Assembly (NCBI GenBank): GCA_020637615.1
Contig: JACKKC010000010.1
Location: 1-64,000, forward strand
DNA length: 64,000 bases
Reading direction: 5' to 3'
Origin: Rhodovulum sp.
GTDB taxonomy: Bacteria > Pseudomonadota > Alphaproteobacteria > Rhodobacterales > Rhodobacteraceae
Under the pieces are notes generated by a model. It was not told the origin of the DNA. It made no database searches and saw only the letters and a program-made list of their open reading frames with translations. The translations under genes were made by a program, and so were the position numbers. Of this stretch, positions 42,402 through 51,377 are shown piece after piece; the stretch's first letter is position 1; each line of letters opens with the position of its first letter.

Positions 42402-43241
42402 TCACCCGCGCAGCCGCTCGAGTTCCCCCCGCACCGCCCGCCCCGCCGCCTCGGCCAGATCCTTGCGGCCGGCGGCGCGCGCCACCTCGAGCGGCGCGTG
42501 GAAGACGAGCTCGACCGATCCCCCCACCGAGCGCGCCAGCACGTCGCGCAGATGCGTCGCGAAATCCATCTCGCCCCACCAGGCGTAGAACTCCCGCGGC
42601 AGATGCGGTGCCGGCCGGTAGTGGATCGTCACCGGCTGCACCGCCACCCGGCCGCCCAGCGCGGGGGCGAAGAAGACACCGAAGAGCGAGGATTTGAACG
42701 GCAGCACCCGCTGTCCGTCGCTGCTCGTGCCTTCGGGGAAGAGCGCCATGTGATCGCCGCGCGCCAGGCGCGCGAGCAGCTCCGCCTCCTGAAGCTTCGC
42801 CGCCGCCGGCCGCCGGTCGATGAACATCGTGCCGATCGCCCGACCGATCAGCCCGATCCCCGGCCAGGCACGCACCTCGGCCTTCGAGACGAGGAAGGGC
42901 GCGGCCGCGCGCTGCAGCGCCACGATGTCGATCCAGCTGGAATGATTGGCCACGAAGGCGCCCGCGCCGGAGATCGGCTCCCCGCGCTGGCGATAGGCGA
43001 GCCCCAGCGCCGGCAGCGCCAGCGCCGCCCAGACCTGCACCACCCGCGGGCCCATCCGCGTCACCCGCCGCCCCGCGACGAGCGCGAGGCCGCGGTCGAG
43101 GCCCCAGAGCAACAGATAGAGCGCGAAGAGCACCAGCAGCACCAGCCCGGACCAGAGACCGCGCAGCATGAGCCGCAGCCGATCGCCCGCCCGGAGCGGT
43201 TCCAGCACCGGGGCCGCGGCACCGTTCCACCCTGCCCTCAC
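42402..43241 (-). CDS. olsA: 1-acyl-glycerol-3-phosphate/lyso-ornithine lipid acyltransferase (OlsA-like)
   Basis: 279 residues with a membrane helix at about 32-48. The PlsC acyltransferase motifs are NHSSWID (H-x4-D), FPEGTSSDGQRVLPFKSSLF and VQPVTIHYRP. I chose the GTG at 43241, which overlaps the olsB stop (GTGA) by 4 nt; an ATG 23 codons later is possible. Being coupled to olsB, its likely job is the second acylation of lyso-ornithine lipid, though PlsC-type phosphatidate synthesis is also possible. Confidence 0.85.
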   Translation of the reverse strand: MRAGWNGAAAPVLEPLRAGDRLRLMLRGLWSGLVLLVLFALYLLLWGLDRGLALVAGRRVTRMGPRVVQVWAALALPALGLAYRQRGEPISGAGAFVANHSSWIDIVALQRAAAPFLVSKAEVRAWPGIGLIGRAIGTMFIDRRPAAAKLQEAELLARLARGDHMALFPEGTSSDGQRVLPFKSSLFGVFFAPALGGRVAVQPVTIHYRPAPHLPREFYAWWGEMDFATHLRDVLARSVGGSVELVFHAPLEVARAAGRKDLAEAAGRAVRGELERLRG

Positions 43242-44020
43242 CTTTCCCGGCCCCGCGCGTAATACTGGCGATAGCGCTCGGTCATGCGCCCGGTATCCAT
43301 GACCACGCAGACGTCGATGGTGTTGAAGCCGTGGTCCACCCAGGCGCCCTCGCCGACGCAGCCGCCGGCGCGCAGATAGGCCTTGATCAGCGCCGGCAGC
43401 AGCCGGAGCGCGCGCGCCGGATCGACCGCCTCGCGCGGCAGCCGGTCCATCGCGAGGAAATGCGCCGGCCGCGCCCGCACCCGCAGCTCCGGCGGCGCCA
43501 GGTGGAAATGATGCAGGAAGGCCAGCGCCTCGGCCACGGGTCCGGGATCGGTCCCGGGAAGGCTCGCCACGCCGAAGAGGATCTCGATGCCCCGGTCGAG
43601 CACGTATTCCGCAAGCCCGTTCCAGAGCAGATACATCGCCGGCCCGCCGCGATGCTCCGGCGCCACGCAGGACCGCCCGAGCTCCACCGAGCGCCGCCCG
43701 GAGGCGAGGATCGGCGCGAGATCGTATTCCGCCGCTCCGTAGAACCCCGGCCCCCCCGCCGCCGCCGTGTCGCGCATCAGCCGATAGACCCCGACGACCC
43801 GGTCCAGTGGATCGGCGATGTCCGCGGCCTCGTCGAGCAGGATGAGATGGTCGAAGAACGGATCGAAGGCGTCCCATTCCCGCCGCGCCGCCCGCTGCTC
43901 CGCCGTGGCCGCCGCGCCCATCTCCTCGACGAAGACCCGGTAGCGCAGCCGTTGCGCGCCGGCGCGCTCGGCCTCCGTCTCGGCGAGTTTGACCCGGTAG
44001 CGGCTGAGGTCGATCTGCAT
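43238..44020 (-). CDS. olsB: L-ornithine N-alpha-acyltransferase (OlsB-like)
   Basis: 260 residues, GNAT-like acyltransferase of the OlsB/hemolysin-like family. It would transfer a 3-hydroxyacyl group from ACP to ornithine to give lyso-ornithine lipid. Markers are RVKLAETEAERAGAQRLRYR, VFVEEMGA, WDAFDPFFDHLILLDE, VGVYRLM and VELGRSCVAPEHRGGPAMYL. GGGGAG lies 6 nt before ATG 44020; the frame is open another 30 codons. It precedes olsA in a two-gene operon. Ornithine lipids replace phospholipids when phosphate is scarce; no Pho box was identified. Confidence 0.87.
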   Translation of the reverse strand: MQIDLSRYRVKLAETEAERAGAQRLRYRVFVEEMGAAATAEQRAARREWDAFDPFFDHLILLDEAADIADPLDRVVGVYRLMRDTAAAGGPGFYGAAEYDLAPILASGRRSVELGRSCVAPEHRGGPAMYLLWNGLAEYVLDRGIEILFGVASLPGTDPGPVAEALAFLHHFHLAPPELRVRARPAHFLAMDRLPREAVDPARALRLLPALIKAYLRAGGCVGEGAWVDHGFNTIDVCVVMDTGRMTERYRQYYARGRER

Positions 44021-44112
44021 CGCGGCTCCCCGGGGCTGCAAGGCGCTGCCCCCTCCGGCGCCTCGCATGTCCAGCGCCGCCGCCGGCGAACCCGCGCGCG
44101 CTGAGGCCATCT

Positions 44113-44331
44113 TTACCGTCCTTTAACGGATCGGTGCGATTCGTTAACGTGTGTTTCCTGTCGCCCGGTGTCCGGAGTCAGGAGGATCCGGGAGCCGTCG
44201 ATGACCACCTTGCCCGCATTCTCGAAATTGACCGTGATCCGTGCCGCGATCACCGACTGCACCTGGCCGAGGCCCCAGTCGGGCCGTTCGGGATGCCGCA
44301 CGAAGCTTCCGGGCTCGAGGAATTCGTTCAT
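44113..44331 (-). CDS. DUF3553 small protein
   Basis: 72 residues. The conserved pattern is FLEPGSFVRHPERPDWGLGQ, VQSVIAARITVNFENAGKVV, IDGSRILL, the DUF3553 core, predicted to be a small beta barrel like CarD/Tudor-type folds. AAGGG lies 6 nt before ATG 44331; ATG 44334 just upstream is also in frame. It is divergent from chpT by 27 nt. Function unknown; RNA polymerase or DNA contact would be a guess from the fold. Confidence 0.85.
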   Translation of the reverse strand: MNEFLEPGSFVRHPERPDWGLGQVQSVIAARITVNFENAGKVVIDGSRILLTPDTGRQETHVNESHRSVKGR

Positions 44332-44358
44332 CATGGTCCCTTCCGCGGACCCGCGCCG

Positions 44359-44979
44359 ATGAGCGCGCCCGATCTCAGCGCCCTGGTCAGCGCCCGGCTC
44401 TGCCATGACCTGATAAGCCCGATGGGGGCGATCCGCAACGGCATGGAGCTCTTGCAGATGGCGCCGGGCGAGGCGCAATCGCCGGAACATGCGCTGATCG
44501 CCGACAGCCTCGAGACCGCGCTGGCCAAGCTGCGCTACTTCCGCCTCGCCTTCGGACCGGCCGATCCCCAGGCCCGCCAGGCCTTCGGCGAGGCGGTCCA
44601 GGTCACCGACGCGATGTTCACCGGCCGCTTCACCGTGAGCTGGGAGACCCGCGGCATCGACATGGCCCGCCCGCGCGCCCGGGTGATCTATCTCGTGATC
44701 CTCTGCATCGAGAAGAGCCTGCCCATGGGCGGGAACCTCCATGTCAGGGTGACCGCCGAGACCGTGGACTTCAGCGTCGAGGGCCGGCGCACCGCGCCGC
44801 CCGAGGCGCTCTGGCGGCATGTGACCGAGGGCGCCCCGGTAGCGGATCTGCGCCCCGACGCGGTGCAGTTCGCGCTGCTGCGCGAGGCGCTGATCGCCAC
44901 CGGCCGCCGGATCGCGGTGCAATTCACCGAGACCGGCGCCACCCTGAACCTGACCGAGGTCAGCCCGGCGCCGGCCTGA
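44359..44979 (+). CDS. chpT: Histidine phosphotransferase ChpT
   Basis: 206 residues. A pseudo-histidine-kinase phosphotransferase that relays phosphate from CckA to CtrA and CpdR. The DHp helix carries SARLCHDLISPMGAIRNGME with the phospho-accepting His16. The degenerate ATPase-like second domain (about 90-200) lacks ATP-binding N/G boxes, as expected of ChpT. No strong ribosome site precedes the ATG. With the SciP-CtrA fusion and a CtrA-like site at 55,094 it points to an active CtrA network. Confidence 0.88.
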   Translation: MSAPDLSALVSARLCHDLISPMGAIRNGMELLQMAPGEAQSPEHALIADSLETALAKLRYFRLAFGPADPQARQAFGEAVQVTDAMFTGRFTVSWETRGIDMARPRARVIYLVILCIEKSLPMGGNLHVRVTAETVDFSVEGRRTAPPEALWRHVTEGAPVADLRPDAVQFALLREALIATGRRIAVQFTETGATLNLTEVSPAPA

Positions 44980-45493
44980 GCCCGGCGCGGAACCGCCGCA
45001 TGTTCGCGCGATAGCCCGCCGCGGCGCTGGCGAGCCCGGCGACCTCCGCCTCCGTCAGGTCGCGCACCACCTTCGCCGGGCGGCCCACCGCCAGCACGTG
45101 ATCCGGGATCACCTTGCCCTCGGTGACCAGCGCCCCCGCGCCCACCAGCGCGCCGCGCCCGATCACCGCGCCGTTCAGCACCGTCGCGCCCATGCCGATC
45201 AGGCTGCCGTCGCCGATGGTGCAGCCGTGCAGCATCGCCATGTGGCCGACGGTGCAATCCGCGCCGATGGTCAGCGGAAAGCCCATGTCGGTGTGGCAGA
45301 TCACGCCGTCCTGCAGGTTCGACCCCGGGCCGAGGACGATCGGCTCGTTGTCGCCGCGCAGCACCGCGTTGAACCAGACCGAGGCGCCGTCGCGCAGGAT
45401 CACCCGCCCGATCAGCCGCGCCCCCGGCGCGACCCAGACATCACCGCCGTCGGGCAGCTCCGGCGCCACGCCGTCCAGCTCGTAGAGGTTCAT
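44960..45493 (-). CDS. Gamma-carbonic-anhydrase-like hexapeptide protein
   Basis: 177 residues, left-handed beta-helix. Hexapeptide repeats run from about 20 to 140: VWVAPGARLIGRVILRDGAS, VWFNAVLRGDNEPIVLG, IGADCTVGHMAMLHGCTIG and GMGATVLNGAVIG. The three zinc His positions are present in ICHTD and VGHMAMLHG. The start overlaps the gmk stop by 4 nt. Its last 20 nt overlap the 3' end of chpT on the other strand. Carbonic anhydrase activity is not guaranteed for this YrdA/PaaY-like group. Confidence 0.87.
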   Translation of the reverse strand: MNLYELDGVAPELPDGGDVWVAPGARLIGRVILRDGASVWFNAVLRGDNEPIVLGPGSNLQDGVICHTDMGFPLTIGADCTVGHMAMLHGCTIGDGSLIGMGATVLNGAVIGRGALVGAGALVTEGKVIPDHVLAVGRPAKVVRDLTEAEVAGLASAAAGYRANMRRFRAGLRPAPG

Positions 45494-46137
45494 TTCAGCC
45501 GCTCCTCGAATTCCCGGTTGAGTTGCGTGACCAGCGCCATCAGATCCGGCTGCCGGTCCCGGCGCAGGCGCTCGGCTTCGATGATCGCCCGCAGCTGGAG
45601 CTCGCATTCGGGCAGCCGCGCATTCACCAGAACATAGTCATACTCCGCCCAGTGGCTGATCTCGTCGCGGGATTTCGCCATGCGGCCGGCGACAACCTCG
45701 GCGCTGTCCTGGCCGCGCGCGCGCAGCCGGCTCTCCAGCTCCGCGATCGAGGGCGGCAGGATGAAGATCGACACCACCGCATCGCGCAGCGCCGAGTTGC
45801 GAATCTGCTGGCCGCCCTGCCAGTCCACGTCGAAGAGCACGTCCTGCCCGGCCTCGATCGCCGCCTCCACCGGGGCGCGAGGGGTGCCGTAGAGATTGCC
45901 GAAGACCTCGGCGTGCTCCAGCATCTCCCCCGCTGCCACCATCGCCTCGAACTCGCGGCGGCTCTTGAAGAAATAGTCCCGGCCATCCTGCTCGCCCGGC
46001 CGCGGCGGGCGCGTGGTGGCCGAGACCGAGAAGCGCACGTCGGGGTCGATCTCGAGCAGCCGGCGCGACAGCGTCGACTTGCCCGCCCCCGAGGGCGAGG
46101 AGAGGATGATCAGGAGGCCGCGCCGCCCCGGGGTCAC
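45490..46137 (-). CDS. gmk: Guanylate kinase
   Basis: 215 residues. It phosphorylates GMP to GDP. The P-loop is SSPSGAGKST at 13-22, then SVSATTRPPRPGEQDGRDYF for GMP binding, EVFGNLYGTP, VLFDVDWQGGQQI and the lid region SRLRARGQDSAEVV. It starts at a GTG 12 nt after yicC. The yicC-gmk linkage is widely conserved. Confidence 0.96.
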   Translation of the reverse strand: MTPGRRGLLIILSSPSGAGKSTLSRRLLEIDPDVRFSVSATTRPPRPGEQDGRDYFFKSRREFEAMVAAGEMLEHAEVFGNLYGTPRAPVEAAIEAGQDVLFDVDWQGGQQIRNSALRDAVVSIFILPPSIAELESRLRARGQDSAEVVAGRMAKSRDEISHWAEYDYVLVNARLPECELQLRAIIEAERLRRDRQPDLMALVTQLNREFEERLK

Positions 46138-46149
46138 GGCCGCCCTTCC

Positions 46150-47046
46150 CTATTCCACATTCTGCACCTGCTCGCGCATCTGGTCGATCACCACCTTCAT
46201 CTCCAGCCCGATCGCCGTCAGGTCGCCCGCCTGGGCCTTGGAACAGAGCGTGTTAGCCTCGCGATTGAACTCCTGGGTCAGGAAGTCGAACTTGCGTCCC
46301 ACCGGCCCGGTTTCGGCGAGCAGCTGCCGCGCTGCGGCCACATGCCCCTCGAGCCGGTCGAGCTCCTCGGTCAGGTCGGCCTTGACCGCGATGAGAGCCA
46401 GCTCCTGCGCCAGCCGCGCCTCCTCTACCGGAGCCCCGGCCCCGAGCAGCGCCTCCACCCGGCCGCGCAGCAGCTCCCCCGCCCGCGCCGCCCGCGCCTC
46501 CGCGGTGGCGCGCGCGCGAACCGTGAGATCCGCGACCCGGTCGATCTGGCCGGCGAGGGCGACGGCCAGCGCCGCGCCCTCGGCCTGGCGTGCCGCGCGC
46601 AGGCCCTCGATCAGCGGCGCGATCCCCGCCGCCACCGCCTCGAGCGCCGTCGCGTTGCCCGTGCCGCCGCCCTGGTCGACCTCAAGCACGCCGCGCAGCC
46701 CCAGCAGGTCGCCCGCGGTCATCGGCGCGAGCTCGAGCCCCACCTCCCTAGCCGCCGTGCCCGCCGCCTGCGCCGCCGCGACCGCCGCGGCCAGCGCCGC
46801 CGGGTTCAGCCGCTGCGCCGATTCGCCCGGGGCGCGCGTCATGCGCAGCCCCAGGGTGAGCGAGCCGCGTGCGAAGGCCTTGCCGAAGGCCGCGCGCAGC
46901 GGCGCCTCCAGCGATTCCATCCCCTCGGGCAGCCGCAGGCGCAGATCGAGGCCGCGCCCGTTGACGCTGCGCACCTCCCAGACCCAGCTCACCCCCCCGG
47001 ATTCGCCTGCCCGGTCGGCGAAACCCGTCATCGACATCAAGGCCAT
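46150..47046 (-). CDS. yicC: YicC family endoribonuclease
   Basis: 298 residues. N-terminal YicC domain with MSMTGFADRAGE, WEVRSVNGRGLDLRLRLPEG and a C-terminal DUF1732 domain: RFKxDFLxQEFNREANTL-like (FDFLTQEFNREANTLCSKA), followed by IDQMREQVQNVE. The family includes an RNase affecting small-RNA turnover. Start ATG 47046; the frame is open 20 more codons without homology. It forms an operon with gmk and is divergent from the PAS protein gene with two palindromes between them. Confidence 0.93.
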   Translation of the reverse strand: MALMSMTGFADRAGESGGVSWVWEVRSVNGRGLDLRLRLPEGMESLEAPLRAAFGKAFARGSLTLGLRMTRAPGESAQRLNPAALAAAVAAAQAAGTAAREVGLELAPMTAGDLLGLRGVLEVDQGGGTGNATALEAVAAGIAPLIEGLRAARQAEGAALAVALAGQIDRVADLTVRARATAEARAARAGELLRGRVEALLGAGAPVEEARLAQELALIAVKADLTEELDRLEGHVAAARQLLAETGPVGRKFDFLTQEFNREANTLCSKAQAGDLTAIGLEMKVVIDQMREQVQNVE

Positions 47047-47119
47047 TCCCGCGTCCCGTCCGCGCAGCGGGCATTCCCGCCGCTCTTTTCGCCAGTTTTG
47101 CCGCAAATTAATGAATTCG

Positions 47120-47142
47120 TCGCAAAACGCGCGACTTTGCGA
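47120..47142. promoter_or_regulatory. Palindrome in the yicC/PAS-gene intergenic region
   Basis: Perfect 7-bp arms TCGCAAA / TTTGCGA around a 9-nt centre, 74-96 bp upstream of yicC and about 100 bp upstream of the PAS gene. Its length and spacing suit a dimeric helix-turn-helix operator. Confidence 0.45.
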
Positions 47143-47170
47143 AAGCGTTGGACTAGCGTATGAAGAAGTT

Positions 47171-47210
47171 GTTTACCAACGCGCCCGCCGCCGCAGGTGC
47201 CGAGGTAAAC
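47171..47210. promoter_or_regulatory. Second inverted repeat upstream of the PAS gene
   Basis: Arms GTTTACC (47171-47177) and GGTAAAC (47204-47210), perfect, 26 nt apart, within 70 bp of the PAS-gene start. They could be paired half-sites for one regulator or the foot of a leader hairpin. Confidence 0.35.
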
Positions 47211-47239
47211 CGTGACGTTCGCTGCGGTCAAGTTTCGAT

Positions 47240-47890
47240 ATGAACGATCTGATGCTCTCCTCGCTGAAGTCCTACTGGGAACGCCTGCGCGCCGGCCGGA
47301 TCGCGCCCTACCGGGCCGAGATCGACCCGCGCCAGTTCGAATCCGCGCTGGAGAACATGTTCATCATCGAGCGGCTGGCGCCCGAGAACATGCGCATCCG
47401 CCTCGCCGGCATGAAGATTTGCGAGATGATGGGCATGGAGGTGCGCGGCATGCAGCCCGGCTACCTCATCGACGAGGCCGACCGCGCGCGCTTCGACCGG
47501 CTGCTGACCGTGGTGATGGGCGAGCCCGCCGTGGTGGAGCTGCAGCTCGAGGCGCACGGCCCCGGCGGCGGCTACCGCGCCAGCATGCTGCTGATGCCGC
47601 TGCGCAGCGACTTCGGCGACATCAACCGCGTGCTCGGCTGCACCTCCGGCGACGGCGAGCTCTTCGCGGCCCCGCTCGCCTTCTCGATTCGCGACGTCGC
47701 CGTCACCCCGATCGAGCCGAGCCAGAGCGGCGAGTCCAAGCAGCTCCTGCCCGGCTTCGCCGAGGACCAGGCCGATTTCGCCCCCGCCACCCCGGCGCCG
47801 CCCAAGCTGCGCGCCATCGAAGGCAACCCCAACGCCCCGACGACCCCCCGCGACACCACCCGCAAGTTCCGCGTCATCGACGGCAAATAG
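47240..47890 (+). CDS. PAS domain protein (PAS_5/PF07310 type)
   Basis: 216 residues. Residues about 15-150 match the single-PAS family seen in alphaproteobacteria: SYWERLRAGRIAPYRAEIDP, NMFIIERLAPENMRIRLAG, MKICEMMGMEVRGMQPGYL and LMPLRSDFGDINRVLGC. The C-terminal 60 residues are Pro/Ala-rich and unstructured, ending TTRKFRVIDG. No output domain is present, so it probably acts through protein contacts. It is divergent from yicC. Confidence 0.85.
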   Translation: MNDLMLSSLKSYWERLRAGRIAPYRAEIDPRQFESALENMFIIERLAPENMRIRLAGMKICEMMGMEVRGMQPGYLIDEADRARFDRLLTVVMGEPAVVELQLEAHGPGGGYRASMLLMPLRSDFGDINRVLGCTSGDGELFAAPLAFSIRDVAVTPIEPSQSGESKQLLPGFAEDQADFAPATPAPPKLRAIEGNPNAPTTPRDTTRKFRVIDGK

Positions 47891-47955
47891 CCCCGAAGCA
47901 CCCGGCGCCGGGGACGAGAGGCCGCCAACATCTTTCCTGTACCGGGCCGGCTAAA

Positions 47956-48849
47956 TCAGTCCCGCCATTCCACCGCCGGAATGCCCTGCAGCGCCAGGAG
48001 CGCGGTGAGGTCGGAATGCGCGAGCCGTGCATCCGCCCGCTCGGCCAGGGCCGCCTTGGCGTGATAGGCCACTCCCAGCCCCGCCGCCATGACCATGTCG
48101 AGGTCGTTCGCCCCGTCGCCCACCGCGAGGACGTCACCCTCGGCGATGCCCGCCGCGTCCGCGATCTCGCGCAGCGCCGCGAGCTTCGCCGCCCGGCCGA
48201 GGATCGGCCGCGCCACCTCCCCGGTCAGCCGGCCGTCCCGGACGATCAGCCGGTTGGCCCGGTGTCGGGCGAAGCCCGCCTCCTCGGCCACCCGCGCGCT
48301 GAAGGCGTCGAACCCGCCCGAGACCAGCGCCGTCTCGGCGCCCGCGGCCCGCATGGTCCGCACCAGCACCGCCGCGCCGGGATTGAGCCGCACCCGCTCG
48401 GCATAACATTCCGCGAGCACCCGCTCCGGCAGGCCCTCGAGCAGCGCCACGCGCGCCACCAGCGCCGCCTCGAAATCCAGCTCCCCGCGCATCGCCGCCT
48501 CGGTGATCGCCGCGACCTCGCGCTTCACCCCGGCGAAATCCGCGAGCTCGTCGATGCATTCGACACCGATGATCGTCGAATCCATGTCGGCGATCAGCAT
48601 GCGCTTGCGCCGTCCCGCGGCGGGCAGGACATTCGCGTCGATCCCCGCGAGGCCGGCGTCGAAGCCCGCCGGCAGCGGCCCGGAAAACCCGATCTCGACC
48701 GCGCTCTCCGCCAGCCGCCGCGGTGCCCCCGGCCGCAGCCCCGCGGCCGCCAGCGCCCCGCGCCCGGCGGCCGCCGCGCCCTCGCCGACGCCGGCAGCCG
48801 CCGTCAGCACGAGTACCCGGTCTCCCGCCGGCGCCCCGCCCCCGGTCAT
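47956..48849 (-). CDS. serB: Phosphoserine phosphatase
   Basis: 297 residues. HAD-superfamily hydrolase making serine from phosphoserine. After an N-terminal regulatory-type region (about 1-80) the catalytic motifs are MLIADMDSTIIGVECIDELA (nucleophile DxDST), ALVSGGFDAFSARVAEEAGF, GRAAKLAALREIA (motif III Lys) and VGDGANDLDMVMAAGLGVAY. ATG 48849 is followed by the conserved N-terminus. It lies 11 nt after the DAHP synthase gene. Confidence 0.93.
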   Translation of the reverse strand: MTGGGAPAGDRVLVLTAAAGVGEGAAAAGRGALAAAGLRPGAPRRLAESAVEIGFSGPLPAGFDAGLAGIDANVLPAAGRRKRMLIADMDSTIIGVECIDELADFAGVKREVAAITEAAMRGELDFEAALVARVALLEGLPERVLAECYAERVRLNPGAAVLVRTMRAAGAETALVSGGFDAFSARVAEEAGFARHRANRLIVRDGRLTGEVARPILGRAAKLAALREIADAAGIAEGDVLAVGDGANDLDMVMAAGLGVAYHAKAALAERADARLAHSDLTALLALQGIPAVEWRD

Positions 48850-48860
48850 CTCTGCCGCTT

Positions 48861-50234
48861 TCAGACCGCCGCGCGCTGCGCCTCGAGCCGCTGGTGCAGC
48901 ATCTCCGCCACGAGGAAGGCCAGCTCCAGCGATTGCGCGGCATTGAGCCGCGGATCGCAGGCGGTGTGGTAGCGGTCGCTCAGATCCTCGTCCGTCACCG
49001 CCCGCACGCCGCCGGTGCATTCGGTCACGTCCCGGCCGGTCATCTCGAAATGGACGCCGCCGGGATAGCTCCCCTCCGCGGCATGGATGGCGAAGAATTC
49101 GCGCACCTCGCGCAGCACCCGCTCGAAGGGCCGGGTCTTGTAGCCCGAGGCCGACTTGATGGTATTGCCGTGCATCGGGTCGCAGGACCAGACCACCTTG
49201 CGGCCCTCGCGCTCCACCGCCCGGATCAGCCGCGGCAGATGCTCGCCCACCTGACCGGCCCCGAAGCGCGCGATCAGCGTCAGCCGCCCCGCCTCGTTTT
49301 TGGGGTTCAGCGCGTCGATCAGCCGCAGGAGATCGCTCTCGGTGATGCTCGGCCCGCATTTCAACCCGATCGGGTTCTGCACGCCCCGGGCGAATTCCAC
49401 ATGCGCCCCGTCCGGCTGCCGCGTGCGGTCGCCGATCCAGATCATGTGCCCCGAGCCCGCCACCGGCAGCCCGGTGGTGCTGTCGACCCGCGCCAGCGCC
49501 TCCTCGTATTCCAGGAGCAGCGCCTCGTGGCTGGTGTAGAACTCCACCCGATGCAGGGTGTCGGCGGAACCGGCGTTCACCCCGGCCGCCTGCATGAAGT
49601 CGAGCGCGTCCGAGATGCGGTTGGCCAGCGCGTGATACTTCTCGTAGCCCGCCTGCCCGGAGGTGAAGTCCAGCGTCCAGGCATGCACCCGGGTGATGTC
49701 GGCGAAGCCGCCCTGGCTGAAGGCGCGCAAGAGGTTCAGCGTCGCCGCCGCCTGCAGATAGGCCTGCAGCATGCGCTCGGGATCGGGCGCGCGCTCGGCC
49801 TCGCTCGGCGCAAAGCCGTTGATGATGTCGCCGCGATAGGAGGGCAGCTCCAGCCCGCCCACCATCTCGGTCGGCGAGGAGCGCGGCTTGGCGAACTGCC
49901 CGGCCATGCGCCCGATCTTCACCACCGGGCATTTGGCGCCGAAGGTCAGCACCACCGCCATCTGCAGCATCACCTTGAAGGTGTCGCGGATGTTGTCGGC
50001 GCTGAACTCCGCGAAGCTCTCGGCGCAGTCGCCGCCCTGGAGCAGGAAGGCGCGGCCCTCGGCCACTTCGCCCAACTCGCGCTTCAGCCGCCGCGCCTCG
50101 CCGGCGAAGACCAGCGGCGGATAGGAGGCGAGCTTGCGCTCCACCGCGGAGAGCGCCGCCGCGTCGGGGTAGTCGGGCATCTGCACCCGCGGCCGCGACC
50201 GCCAGGAGGCCCTCGTCCATTCCGCGCCCATCAT
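48861..50234 (-). CDS. 3-deoxy-7-phosphoheptulonate synthase, class II
   Basis: 457 residues. Plant-type DAHP synthase, the first shikimate-pathway step (PEP + erythrose-4-phosphate). Motifs are FLLQGGDCAESFAEF with metal-binding Cys70, KIGRMAGQFAKPRSSPTE, SYRGDIINGFAPSEAER, IWIGDRTRQPDGAHVEFARG, NPIGLKCGPS, VVWSCDPMHGNT and HFEMTGRDVTECTGG. A GGAG site precedes ATG 50234. It is divergent from the GlxA-type regulator and upstream of serB. Confidence 0.95.
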   Translation of the reverse strand: MMGAEWTRASWRSRPRVQMPDYPDAAALSAVERKLASYPPLVFAGEARRLKRELGEVAEGRAFLLQGGDCAESFAEFSADNIRDTFKVMLQMAVVLTFGAKCPVVKIGRMAGQFAKPRSSPTEMVGGLELPSYRGDIINGFAPSEAERAPDPERMLQAYLQAAATLNLLRAFSQGGFADITRVHAWTLDFTSGQAGYEKYHALANRISDALDFMQAAGVNAGSADTLHRVEFYTSHEALLLEYEEALARVDSTTGLPVAGSGHMIWIGDRTRQPDGAHVEFARGVQNPIGLKCGPSITESDLLRLIDALNPKNEAGRLTLIARFGAGQVGEHLPRLIRAVEREGRKVVWSCDPMHGNTIKSASGYKTRPFERVLREVREFFAIHAAEGSYPGGVHFEMTGRDVTECTGGVRAVTDEDLSDRYHTACDPRLNAAQSLELAFLVAEMLHQRLEAQRAAV

Positions 50235-50375
50235 CCGGCTCCTTCTCGTCCCGATCGGGACCGCTCTATAGGTCAGACGCGCCCCCTTGGCCATACCCCC
50301 GGACCCCGCCCCGGCGGCGTCCCGGGGACACTTTTTCGGCTTGACGCCATCGGAGCGCCGAAGCCTAGTTCGGCC

Positions 50376-51377
50376 ATGATCCCACGGGAGTCCCAGAACC
50401 CGATTGCCGAGAGCCGCGACGACCGACCGGAGCCGTTCGTCTTTCTGCTGTTGGAAAACTTCACCCTGATCGCCTTCGCCTGCGCGATCGAGCCGCTCAG
50501 GCTCGCCAACCGCATGGCCGGCCGCAGGCTCTACGAATGGCGCGTCGTGACCGCCGACGGCGGCCCGGTCACCGCCTCGAACGGCGTCACCCTCCAGGCC
50601 GACGGCCCGATGGCCGAACTCACCCGCGACGCCACAATCATGGTGGTCGGCGGGCTCAACGTGAAATCCGCGGTCAGCCGGCCGGTGCTGACCTGGCTGC
50701 GGCGCGAGGCGCGGCGCGGCCTCGCGGTCGGCGCGCTCTGCAACGGCGCCCAGGTCGTGGCCCAGGCCGGGCTGCTCGACGGCCGGCGCTGTACCATCCA
50801 CTGGGAGAACCGCGACGGCTTCGAGGAGGAATTCCCCCAGGTCGACCTCAGCCAGAACATCTTCGTCATCGACCGCGACCGCTACAGCGCCGCCGGCGGC
50901 ACGGCCTCGACCGACCTCATGCTCAAGCTCATCGCCCGCCGGCACGGCACCGATCTGGCCAATCTCGTCGCCGACCAGATGATCCATACCGCGATCCGCT
51001 CGGACAAGGACGAGCAGCGCCTCTCGATCCCGACCCGCATCGGCGTGCGCCATCCCAGGCTCGCCAACGTGATCCACGCCATGGAGGACAGCATCGAGGA
51101 CCCGATCTCGCCGGCGCTGCTCGCCGAGGACGTGGGCATGTCCACCCGCCAGCTCGAGCGGCTCTTCCGCCGCTACCTCAACCGCAGCCCCAAGCGCTAT
51201 TACATGGAGCTGCGGCTGGGCAAGGCGCGCAACCTCCTGCAGCAGACCGACATGAGCGTGATCAACGTCGCCCTCGCCTGCGGCTTCACCTCACCCTCGC
51301 ATTTCTCCAAATGCTACCGGGCGCTCTACAAGACCACCCCCTACCGCGAGCGCGGCGCCTCGGACGCTTCCGCCTGA
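50376..51377 (+). CDS. GlxA-type AraC family transcriptional regulator
   Basis: 333 residues. The N-terminal DJ-1/PfpI-like amidotransferase domain (about 20-190) has FVFLLLENFTLIAFACAIEP, MVVGGLNVKSAV and ALCNGAQVVAQAGLLDGRRC. The C-terminal AraC domain (about 225-325) has LLAEDVGMSTRQLERLFRRY, LQQTDMSVINVALACGFTSP and SHFSKCYRALYKTTP. The architecture matches regulators of glycine betaine, carnitine and arginine catabolism (GbdR, CdhR, ArgR types). The target is not evident; its neighbours are unrelated. Confidence 0.9.
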   Translation: MIPRESQNPIAESRDDRPEPFVFLLLENFTLIAFACAIEPLRLANRMAGRRLYEWRVVTADGGPVTASNGVTLQADGPMAELTRDATIMVVGGLNVKSAVSRPVLTWLRREARRGLAVGALCNGAQVVAQAGLLDGRRCTIHWENRDGFEEEFPQVDLSQNIFVIDRDRYSAAGGTASTDLMLKLIARRHGTDLANLVADQMIHTAIRSDKDEQRLSIPTRIGVRHPRLANVIHAMEDSIEDPISPALLAEDVGMSTRQLERLFRRYLNRSPKRYYMELRLGKARNLLQQTDMSVINVALACGFTSPSHFSKCYRALYKTTPYRERGASDASA

